Shown here one piece after another: positions 55,916-64,000 of a DNA stretch of 64,000 bases. Below the pieces are notes generated by a model. It had not been told where the DNA came from. It did not search any database and saw only the letters and a list, made by a program, of their open reading frames with translations. The number at the start of each line of letters is the position of its first letter. Position 1 is the first letter of the stretch. Source of the DNA: Doryteuthis pealeii (Eukaryota; Mollusca; Cephalopoda; Myopsida; Loliginidae). The position numbers were made by a program, and so were the translations under genes. The stretch covers positions 91,612,461 through 91,676,460 of the forward strand of contig CM042162.1 of NCBI GenBank assembly GCA_023376005.1, read 5' to 3'.

Positions 55916-55994
55916 CCAATCGGCACAAACTTGTAACCCCAGTCAAAGTATATATATATATATATATGAGTATAGATAAAAGGATATGAAAACA

Positions 55995-56022
55995 ACACAA
56001 CTGCCCTTTATATATGTATAGA
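55995..56022 (-). mobile_element. Helitron-like 5' end fragment
   Basis: On the minus strand it reads tctatacatatataaagggc followed by agttgtgt, the start of the units at 47.5-49.1 kb. Only about 27 bases are present. Confidence 0.4.
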
Positions 56023-57150
56023 TGTTTCGGTATCCAAGACTCGCATTAACTATAAAGCACTTCGCAACAGTATAATAAGAATTGAGGTCATAAGTAGAAA
56101 GTTCTTGTAAGGTTCTGTCACTGCTCTAAACAGAATTCTTCAAGTAATCTTGGAACGGTTCATTTACTCCAAGAAAAGGGTAAGAAAGGCTAGTCCACAA
56201 CACAAAACATAACTTTATACTTTTAACTCAAGTTTAGTTTGGTTTGTTTTGTTTTACGGCATATCAACTTCAGTGGGTCATTTAATGCTAACTAAGTTTT
56301 GGATTCGTGGCGGTAATTTGGTAGAGAAAAATTGTAGCGTTAATTTGGTAGAGAAAAATATGTAGTATATTAGGAAAAAAATGAAAAAACACAGGTTTAA
56401 ATGGGTTAAGTGGTGAGTTTATTGTCAACAGTTTTCATTTTTCCTAATATACTACATACCGTCGGATTCACTTCCTTTCTTCACAGAAAAATATGTATAT
56501 ATGTATAGATTTTAACTATTGTTCAATTACTCATATTTTTGTGTACAATCCCACTTCTTTTAGGAAATGTAAAATCCTGGATGGGTTTATTTTTGTGAAA
56601 AGTTTTTTTCAAATTACTTGCTAGGTAGTATTTTGTTCGCACTAGATCAAAGTCTACACACTCTAGCAGTATAGGTTTCATTGTAAATCTCTCTTGGTAT
56701 GTAGTGCATATTGGGGATTCTGTACCCGCTAATAAATGATGATTGAGAGATGTAGGTGTGGCCTATGTGAAGGCGGGTCATCACAACCTGTTCTCTTCAA
56801 ATTTTGTTGTATTTTAATTTCTATTCTCCAATGGTAGGTTTTATGATTAGAAGTTTCTTAGTAATGAGTTCATTCCAATGATTTTGCCATTTTTTAATGT
56901 TAAAGTGATTTGCATTCCACCAACAACCTTCAAAAGAGAACCTAAGGAAATAAACAATGAAGGATAATATGTTTAAAAAACGATGGTGATTGTTTGTTTA
57001 CTTCTTCCGGAACAAAGGTGGTCCCTAAAACGGTCCTCCGAAATAATCAGCGCCCATTACGTAACTGATACACTGTTGAGGACTAGCCTAGCTTACCCTT
57101 CGTAGAGAGTGAATGCACTGGCCCCAAACTGTTTATACACTGCTGTTTTA
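56023..57150. other. Mostly unassigned; short family C tail at 56240-56295
   Basis: 56240-56295 (gttttacggcatatcaactt, cagtgggtcatttaatg) is a reversed family C tail. gttaatttggtagagaaaaa occurs twice at about 56308-56362, and tagtatattaggaaaaa is inverted at about 56443. No gene. Confidence 0.4.
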
Positions 57151-57173
57151 GAACATCGTAGTGATCACGGAGC

Positions 57174-57735
57174 CTGCTTCAGAGCGCTTCGGCCTCTGGA
57201 GTGGCTAGGTAATGAAATTAACATCGTCGATCCCAGGGGGCTATCCCCCAGGCAATACCTGCCCCCTTGATAAAAAGGGATGGCTAGGTTTATTGTGCTG
57301 CGTCTGAGGCGCCCTCTCGAAGAGGAATGCCGACGGAATCGACGCATTTTTTTTACCTACCACCCATGAGCTTCGGCTTGTGGGTGCTCCCACGTTAATA
57401 GGGCCTTGTGCCTAACCCATACGAGTGTGGTACGTGGTAAATATCCTGAGTCTGCTTCAGAGCGCTTCGGCCTCTGGAGTGGCTAGGTAATGAAATTAAC
57501 AGCGTCTATCTCAGGGGCTATCCCCCCAGGCAATACCTGCCCCCTTGATTTAAAGGGGAAGGACTGGGCTTATTGCACAGCGCCTGAGGCGACCCCCCTC
57601 GAGGGGGAATGCTGACGGGATCGACGCATTTTTTGTGCCTACCACCCATGAGCTTCGGCTTGTGGGTGGGCCCACATAAAAATGTCCTTGTGTCACGCCC
57701 TCATAAGTGGGATGAGAGGCAAATATCCGGAGACA
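57174..57735. repeat. 278-bp GC-rich tandem duplication with strong hairpins
   Basis: Two units start with ctgcttcagagcgcttcggc at 57174 and 57452. Each has a hairpin CAGAG..GC-UUCG-GC..CUCUG near its start and an 11-bp hairpin CACCCAUGAGC-UUCG-GCUUGUGGGUG near its end, plus a T-rich stop-like tract after atcgacgcatttttt. Units differ by some substitutions, yet both hairpins are intact. The repeat was not recognised. Confidence 0.7.
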
Positions 57736-57807
57736 GCGAAGATTGCAGAACCATTATGCAAACCGCCTACCTCGATGTTTTAGCACTCTGTTGTGAGTTA
57801 CTCTATT

Positions 57808-58178
57808 GGACACATAGCCTAGTGGATAAAGGAGTTAGATTAAGACAGTTCTAAATGACAGTTATCTCTAGACTGCATGTTAAAGCCTGGTCAGGGTCAA
57901 CAGTAACATAAAATAATAATTAACACAGCTTAACACCTGTACCCCAGCTATGGTTAGCGGAATGAGAACAGGATACCCGCGTAGACTGAATAAAGAGTTA
58001 GGTTCAAAGTTCTGTGATGGCTCCCGATTTACGACAAGAAGGTTCCCGATTACGACAAGAAGGTTCCAGTGTCCGAAAAGAAAGTTCCCGAGTCCAAGAA
58101 AGTTACCGACAAGAAATACCTGAAGTAGGCCGGAGGGCACATCGTCCGAAACGTCGTACAGATAACAATGAAGATGAT
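57808..58178 (+). mobile_element. SINE-A copy
   Basis: The head catagcctagtggataaagg, agacagttctaaatgacag, gtggttagcgg-like and gaatgagaacaggataccc landmarks are present. Tandem tacgacaagaaggttcc units follow. The tail holds CTGAAGT, AGGCCG, CGTCC, GAAA, CGTCGTACAG (58120-58160), in which the hammerhead-like core is partly decayed. Confidence 0.75.
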
Positions 58179-58179
58179 G

Positions 58180-58760
58180 GTTTGGTTTGTTTTGTTTTAC
58201 GGCATATCAACCTCGGTGGGTCATTTAATGCCAAAAAAGTTGTGAAATAAATTCATTCTTAATGCATAATACAATTTTGTTTATTAACTCATGTTTTTCT
58301 ATTCAACCCATAGATGGGACCCTAACAGGTACTACCAATCTGGGTCAGAGTGGACCAGGGAGCACTGGTGATGAAGGGGTGCTCCACATTCCCCAAACCT
58401 CCAGAACTGGAACCTTACCATCAGATAGAGTTTAACGTCATTCCCAGAACATGTAGACCCTCAGTCACCGCCTTCTAGCACCCATATGATAAGAAGGATT
58501 GGGGGTTGCTATAAGGGCAATAGGGTTGGGGCAATCATATAGGTGCTAGGGCTTGACGTGGCCAGCCGATTGATCGGAGAGGACCCTCTCCGACCGCCCG
58601 TCTAGCCCAAGAAAAGCCTAAAGTGGAATATTGTCATGGACTGCTCAGCCACCTGGGTTCTATCATTAAGCATCACCGGTCGCCACCCACTGCCAACAGG
58701 TAGCCCCATTGGGGAGTCTTACCCCTCTGCAGAGGTGCAGTCGGTGCATTCTAAAACGGA
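58180..58760 (-). repeat. Family C copy
   Basis: A nearly full copy in reverse: gttttacggcatatcaacc, gggaccctaacaggtactac, gatgaaggggtgctccaca, ccagaactggaacc and cgattgatcggagagg. Confidence 0.8.
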
Positions 58761-59155
58761 ATGAAGATGAGGACAATAGCCCGAATAATCCAAATAGTAC
58801 TAAATGGGTATTTGTCAAAAAGGGAACATAATAGTGAAAATGGATTTACTTGGATGTCGTAGAGTCCAGCACGTTAACCACGGGAACTCCCTCACAAAAG
58901 CATTTTGTAAGGAAGGAAAAATAATTTCAACATTGAGTCTTTCAAAATATCAAATGTCTTTCAGAGCAAAAAGAAAAAAAAAAAAAAAAATAAAGAAAAA
59001 AGAAAAAGAAAGAAAAAAAGAAGATAAGCCGACGCTTTTAGACGATGACACATCTTTTCTTGACATTAGATTTTTTTTTCAAGTTTATTTTTAAGTTCAT
59101 TGTTGAATAGAAAGTACATGCACTTTCTACTATTCTATTCTAAGTTGTTGAGCAG
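58761..59155. other. Unassigned sequence with (A)n
   Basis: It contains an A-rich tract at about 58970-59025 and no recognisable gene. Confidence 0.4.
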
Positions 59156-59157
<2 letters not shown>

Positions 59158-59191
<34 letters not shown>

Positions 59192-59262
59192 CACATACGT
59201 ACACACACACACACACACACACACGCGCGAGCGCGCACACACACACATATATATATATATAA
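59158..59262. repeat. (TA)n(CA)n(TA)n microsatellite
   Basis: Compound dinucleotide run. Confidence 0.95.
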
Positions 59263-59399
59263 TCCTTACGAGGGGATCATACTTCTTTATGCAATTATGA
59301 CAAAAAATACATTTTAGGTATATAAGTAATTATGACAAAAAAACAAAACAAAAAACACATTTTAGGGCCCTTTTGACCGGAGCATTTCCTAAAGAGTAA

Positions 59400-59490
59400 T
59401 TGCCGATAGCTTTTAATAGTATATAATATATATATATATATATTATATATATATATATATAAATGTGTGTGTGTGTGTGTGTGTGTGTGT
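59400..59490. repeat. (TA)n(TG)n microsatellite
   Basis: TA runs, then TG. Confidence 0.95.
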
Positions 59491-59504
59491 AGAATTAAAC
59501 AAAA

Positions 59505-59645
59505 ACACGTCTCCTGTTTAACAATCTTATTAACGATCTTTTCGAGCTTTCTGGCCAACTTTTTTACATTTGGATGGAATCCGTGGATTAGTCCACCGAA
59601 GTTTTTACCCCAAATACTTTCGGCACTTCTAAGTGCCATCATCAG
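59505..59645 (-). pseudogene. Penelope-like ORF start with hammerhead-like core
   Basis: On the minus strand CTGATGA (59645-59639), T, GGCACUU (59637-59631), AG, AAGUGCC (59628-59622) and GAAA (59621-59618) form a 7-bp stem II. The same bases start a frame reading MMALRSAESIWGKNFGG, then LIHGFHPNVKKLARKLEK and IVNKIVKQET. The pattern AES....N.G..I..F.P......R..E...NKI matches the frame at 63169-62940. From memory, this resembles the early part of Penelope-like ORFs in marine invertebrates. Confidence 0.5.
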
Positions 59646-60224
59646 TGGTGATGTGTTTGTATTCCAGTTTTTTCAAGTTAATATTAGTGAGAGTAACTAG
59701 GAGCGGAACTCGTAGAAATTATATTTAGGGGTGTGGAGGTTGGAAGGAGGAGAATTGGTAGGAAAAGTTTTATAGGCATTTTAAAATGTAAGTACTGCAT
59801 TGGAAATTAATTTTATTTCAGGATGGTTTGTATTGTTTTATGTATAAAGCTTCTATTATTTGGAATTTTTGTTTGTTTTTTTCTTTGTGCAAAATGTGCG
59901 TATTTCCCGTTAGGATATTTCGGTAATTAGAGTGGGGGCATGCATGTAATTCTAGAGTCAAATGTGACAAACTCGTTGAGGTAAAACCGATGTAGGTACT
60001 TTCATTTTTGAGGAGACAACAATCTCCTAAGGGGCATTTAAATTTGTATACTCATTAAGACGACTTGTCTAGGGAGATGATTTGTTGCGGATAACAAGGT
60101 TAGTGGTTTTAAATTTAGTGTACAAATAATGAATTTTACCTTATCGGGTGAGGTTGGAGTAATGTTGTTCCGAATTAATTATTATATTTTATATAAAAGG
60201 CTGGAAGGAGAAGAATTGGTAGAA

Positions 60225-60229
60225 AAGTG

Positions 60230-60275
<46 letters not shown>
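60225..60275. repeat. (TA)n microsatellite
   Basis: Simple TA run at the 3' side of hammerhead element 3. Confidence 0.95.
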
Positions 60276-60279
<4 letters not shown>

Positions 60280-60560
60280 TATATTATTTATATTTTTGCT
60301 TGAAAGCAATCACAATGCGTATATCGTAAAAAATTCGATAATTATAGAAAATAACCATGACAAGTGAATTTAGAAAACGATTATGCGATGCTGGAACATC
60401 GTACAGTCCGTTTCAACTTTATTAAGTCTCATCAGCGATGTATACTAACGATTTCCCTCCGACAGAAATAGAAACTGGTAGTCAAGCAGGCAAAGTCTGT
60501 GACTTTACCACTCGGCCAACATTCCGCATCGTACAATCCATGCGAAACTAACCTGTCAAT
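60276..60560 (-). mobile_element. Hammerhead-bearing element 3 with tRNA-like leader
   Basis: Reading on the minus strand there is a relic of a ribozyme 3' end (GGATTGTA then CGATGC at 60531), followed by an A-box-like ggccgagtggtaaag (60517-60503). A complete hammerhead (60441-60396) comes next, then a body ending in the tca..gcaatt..gaaagcaaaaa tail before (TA)n. The body is shared with 2284-2420. Confidence 0.7.
60396..60441 (-). ncRNA. Type I hammerhead ribozyme 3
   Basis: On the minus strand stem I is ACAUCG (60441-60436) with CGAUGU (60401-60396), six perfect pairs. CUGAUGA is at 60435-60429. Stem II is GACUU/AAGUU with an AAUA loop (60428-60415). GAAA is at 60414-60411. Stem III is ACG/UGU with a GAC loop. 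The cleavage triplet is GUA, cut expected after 60402. It is the most complete of the three. Confidence 0.85.
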
Positions 60561-60631
60561 GATAATAGCACGCCTCTACCATATGAGGTACGCGGGCGTT
60601 GAGTGAATAACAACAAACTAAAACCATGCCC

Positions 60632-60635
<4 letters not shown>

Positions 60636-60712
<77 letters not shown>
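60636..60712. repeat. (CT)n(TA)n microsatellite
   Basis: Simple runs of CT, then TA. A further TA run lies at about 60810-60851. Confidence 0.95.
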
Positions 60713-60714
<2 letters not shown>

Positions 60715-60808
60715 AATTGTGATGTATAGATGTTAAACTATGGAGACAATAATATATGTACATATGCAATATATATGATATATATCCTATATATATATAT
60801 GTACACAC

Positions 60809-60853
<45 letters not shown>

Positions 60854-60984
60854 ATATTGATATTGATAATGATATTGATGATATAGTTTGCTATATTTAT
60901 AAAGTATGTATATCTAAGTTAGGGTAGCATAGACATGAAGTCAACACCGCATGGGAACTGACAGTTTCTCGCCTATTAACTTTT

Positions 60985-61340
60985 CAAACCTATGGCGACC
61001 CCCCCCCCAACCCTTTTTATCATATATCGGCTAGAAAGTGGTGACTGAGGGTCTTAGTATCCAGGGTAAGGTGTTGAACTCTATCTGATGGTGAAGTTCC
61101 AGTTCTGGGGCTCTGGGGAATATGGAGTATCACCATTACTCCCAGTTCCACTCTGATCCGAAATGGTAGTACCTATTAGGGTCCCATCTATGGGTTAAAT
61201 AGAAAAAATGTGTTTATAAAAATGTGTTAAAAAAATTGAGTACCGATTAAGAATGGATACAACAAAAACTGTTGTTGTTGTTTATTGATTTTAACGGCAT
61301 ATCAACCCGTCTGGGGTGATGTCATGTCTGACGGTTAGGA
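60985..61340 (+). repeat. Family C copy
   Basis: Landmarks cctttttatcatatatcgg, gctagaaagtggtgactgag, actctatctgatggtg, gttccactctgatccg and gtcccatctatgggttaa. The 3' tail end is inverted (ttttaacggcatatcaac) at 61291. Confidence 0.65.
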
Positions 61341-61445
61341 AGTAATACATATCGTGTATTTATATTCATACTTTTCAGTAATTGGTTTTAACAATGTGTT
61401 AGCATTATTGGGGATTATGTTGTATGATATTGGTTTGTTTCATGT

Positions 61446-61742
61446 CTATATTCTATGGTATAATTTTATTTCCCTCAAAAAAGAGAGAATATCCTCCATG
61501 TTGACATTTTCAAACAGATCTTTCATATTGTTTGCTTTAATTTCTGATGTGAGCAAAAAAACTGCATTCCATGAATAAGTGTTTAACTGTCAAAGGTGTT
61601 TGACATGTTCCACATTGTGGTTGTTGTTCTTGTTTGAGTATATAGGAGTGCGTTAATCTTGTATGACCAATGCGTAATCGGGACACAATGACTTGTTTCT
61701 TTCTAGACTTCCTTAAAGTTGGTCTCCAGCCTCCCAAAGTGG
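61446..61742 (-). pseudogene. Jockey/I-like LINE ORF2 C-terminal fragment
   Basis: On the minus strand the frame reads RKKQVIVSRLRIGHTRLTHS then QPQCGTCQTPLTVKHLFMEC and SFFAHIR, the conserved RLRIGHTRLTH..C..C...LTVKH...EC zinc-binding region near the end of such ORF2 proteins. After a one-base shift at about 61540 it continues KDLFENVNMEDILSFLREIK and ends at 61446-61448. RT and endonuclease are missing. Confidence 0.75.
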
Positions 61743-61744
61743 GA

Positions 61745-61970
61745 GTTTATTGTGGATGTTCATCGGCATAAAATGACCCAATGGGTTGACAACCAATAAA
61801 TTCCAACCAGTCAACCGACCAACCAACTACCACACGGGTCGGAATGGAACTGGATGTAATGGCAATGAAGGACTATCCCAGAACTAGAACTTCATCATGG
61901 GATGCGGTTTAGTGTCATACCCAGGACAATCTTCTTTTTGTGGGTAGGAGTCTTACCCATTTGAAGGGGA
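61745..61970. repeat. Family C / family J mixture
   Basis: It has ggcataaaatgacccaatgg, gggttgacaaccaat, then ggatgcggtttagtgtcata, a family J phrase. Confidence 0.5.
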
Positions 61971-62099
61971 CTTTTCGCACTAGGAAGATTAACGGAACAC
62001 GATCTACTTTGCTCCAGTATCACTCCTCATTGTTTTGTCCCGTGGTGGACTAAACCGACCATAGTATATATATATATATACAGCATTTCATTTTTTCTC

Positions 62100-62180
62100 C
62101 AGACTGTCTCAAAAAAAAAAAAAAAAAACAAAAAAAAAGGGTGAATATTCACCCGAAATATCGGAATTGATCAAACCAGG
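62100..62180 (+). other. (A)n tract followed by a hairpin and GAAA
   Basis: After an A-rich run, GGGUGA..UUCACCC is followed by GAAA and TATCGG. It looks like the stem II-GAAA half of the hammerhead-like motif with the CUGANGA box replaced by A residues. Confidence 0.3.
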
Positions 62181-62310
62181 AACAGAACAACAATTGAATA
62201 TTAAAATTCTGATTTTTCTTCTGTTTTTCTTGTTTTTATTCTTTTTTCCAAAGCTTCACAAGATCAAACAAACAACGTTCACAAGAACATAACATACATA
62301 ATTATATATA

Positions 62311-62945
62311 CTAGCAAATATATGCACCCTCCGGGTGCAAGTATTTAAGTTTTGATATAATAAAATATCATATTAAATTAGAAAGGCTAATGAAACTGAC
62401 TAAGAATGCAGATAAAAAGATCTGCAACAGAGAGGGTATAATCGAAAAATAGAACAACTTTGAAACTAACTATTCCATCATTTTCCATTACTCCCCTGTT
62501 TCATTGGTAAATTTTCCTAATTTAACTATTTAGTTAAAATAGGAAGTAAAGGATAATATTACAGTTATTTCTTCTTGTAAATAAATTTCTTTTAAGATTT
62601 ATCTACGAGATTTTTGTTTATATTTCTTAAGATAAAACCAAACAATTAGAAATCAATAATACCAAGCACATATTTATTAAAATAAAATTTTAAATATCAA
62701 TATGCAAATTAGCCTTCTCGTTCAAACTGTAAATCGCTATTTTGTTGTATATATAAATACAATTGCATGTTATTAGTACGTAGATATGGTCAACAGTATT
62801 AATAATGTAAAACAATTTTTATTAATAACTGAAGGTTTAAAAGAATTAAATCATGGAGAATTTGACGTAAATAATTAAAGGAATTGTGACTTGAGTAGTA
62901 ATATAGTTTCGGCTTCAGACAAAAATGCAGTCTATCTCCATTATA
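62311..62945 (+). repeat. Family H copy
   Basis: It shares its head (ctagcaaatatatgcaccct), body and end (aatatagtttcggcttcaga) with 46255-46850 and is followed by (TA)n at 62943-62988. Confidence 0.75.
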
Positions 62946-63169
62946 TATATATATAATATAATATATAATATATATATATATATATATAGGCAGGATTTCT
63001 TCTCTAAGGCATATTTCGTTGAACAACGCAGCCATTTTTGTCGGCAAATCTTGTTCGGTGTCCTTTCAAATTGCCGGATTGATCTAATTATATCTGGCGA
63101 AAATTGGCTGATACATTTGCCATAATTTATTTCCCGAGTACTTTCCGCCCTATCGTGGGCCATCTTCAG
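62940..63169 (-). pseudogene. Penelope-like ORF start with hammerhead-like core
   Basis: On the minus strand CTGAAGA (63169-63163), T, G, GCCC (63160-63157), loop, GGGC (63150-63147), G and GAAA. The same bases start a frame reading MAHDRAESTREINYGKC, then ISQFSPDIIRSIRQFERTP and NKICRQKW. It follows the pattern of the frame at 59645-59505 at the protein level although the DNA differs. It is cut by (TA)n at about 62990. Confidence 0.55.
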
Positions 63170-63189
63170 GGGTAGTTCATAAACAATAC

Positions 63190-63360
63190 AACAATGGGTT
63201 GTTCCATTCCGCTATTCTATTTATATAAGGTAGTGTTTATTTTATTTTATTCTAATTATTGTTGTTGTTATTATTATTAGTGTTATTATCATTGTTATTA
63301 ATAACATTGTTTCCACTATTATTATTATTGTTAATATTATTAGTATTGTATAAATTGTTA
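63190..63360. repeat. Low-complexity (TTA)n/(TTG)n region
   Basis: TTATT/TTGTTG-rich sequence, no gene. Confidence 0.7.
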
Positions 63361-63479
63361 ATGTAGTTACAGGCATTTTAGAACATTAGTACTATTATCG
63401 AAGTTTATTTTGTTTAGTTTAGGATTTTTATATCTAATATGCAGGGCTTCTAAAATCTTTAGTCTTTGTTTACTTGTTT

Positions 63480-64000
63480 GTTTTGGTTTGGTTTGGTTTG
63501 TTTTACGGCATATCAACCTCAATGGGTCATTTAATGCCGATAAAGTTTTGAAATAAATCAATTCTTAATGGATAATACAATGTTTTTATAAATACATTTT
63601 TCTATTTAACCCATAGATGGGACCCTAACAGGTACTACCACTCCGGGTCAGTGGACCAGGGAGCACTGGTGATGAAGGGGTGCTTCACATTCACTAAACC
63701 TCCAAAACTGGAACCTAACCATCAGATAGAGTTTAACGTCATTCCCAGGACATGTAGACACGCAGCCACCACCTTCTAGCACCCATATGATAGAAAGGGG
63801 TGGGGCTTGCCATAAGGGCAATAGGGTTGGGAAAATCATATAGGTGCTAGGGCTTGACGTGACCAGCCGATTGATCGGAGGGGGCCTCTCCGACCGCCCG
63901 TCTAACCCAAGATAGGGCCAAAGTGGAGTATTGCATGTCATGAACTGCTCATCCACCTGGGCTCTATCCTTAAGCATCACGGGTCACCACCCACGGCCAA
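63480..64000 (-). repeat. Family C copy running off the window
   Basis: Reversed copy: ttggtttgttttacggcata, gggaccctaacaggtactac, agggagcactggtgatgaag, cgattgatcggaggggg and the head gcatcacgggtcaccac at the window edge. Confidence 0.8.

Overview
This is a non-coding-dominated stretch of an animal nuclear genome. It is AT-rich, full of long (TA)n, (CA)n, (GA)n, (CTAT)n and (CTTT)n microsatellites, carries tRNA-derived SINEs, Penelope-like, RLE-type LINE, RTE/Jockey-like, mariner, Helitron-like and Ty3/gypsy remnants, and uses TTAGGG-type telomeric motifs inside repeats. Spliceosomal introns with GT..AG borders and pyrimidine-rich acceptors are visible. The mixture suggests a spiralian, most probably a mollusc. 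The species cannot be fixed from the sequence.

The only gene recognised with confidence is at the left edge: the last five coding exons (120-8408, + strand) of THOC5, a subunit of the THO/TREX mRNA-export complex, ending in a stop codon and a poly(A) signal. One exon (4675-4862) carries a one-base frame break that is probably a sequence error. Its introns are filled with foldback elements, a dispersed ~600-bp family (called C here) and a damaged hammerhead element. A single possible terminal exon of an unknown gene lies at 43430-43631.

8.5-13 kb: sparse sequence, then a GC-richer gag-protease remnant of a Ty3/gypsy retrotransposon (- strand) with degenerate 48-bp tandem repeats upstream of gag. 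13-25 kb: an inverted pair of LTR-like segments, foldback elements, SINEs, and a hammerhead-bearing element at 18.6 kb. 25-36.5 kb: a large duplication (offset about 7.5 kb) containing a mariner 3' end, a 60-bp satellite and compound microsatellites. Unit A also received a ~2.5-kb RLE-type LINE, and further LINE fragments lie around it. 36.5-50 kb: microsatellites, SINE-B, a hAT-like TIR element, a mariner N-terminal remnant, a 41-bp satellite, a second hammerhead element (42.2 kb) and a head-to-tail Helitron-like array (47.5-49.1 kb). 50-54 kb: about 3 kb of pyrimidine-strand microsatellite. 54-64 kb: family C copies, a 278-bp tandem duplication with strong UUCG hairpins, two Penelope-like ORF starts, and a third hammerhead with a tRNA-like upstream region (60.4 kb).

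The most interesting theme is self-cleaving RNA. Three loci carry a complete type I hammerhead core (CUGAUGA, stem II, GAAA, NUH cleavage triplet, paired stem I), and the paired stems covary between copies. Several other repeat families carry a hammerhead-like CUGANGA-stem-GAAA core, in two cases overlapping the start of a Penelope-like ORF. A second theme is foldback elements whose centre is a (TTAGGG)n-like tract. Indel-only differences between near-identical copies suggest a noisy long-read assembly, so single-base frame breaks should be read with caution.
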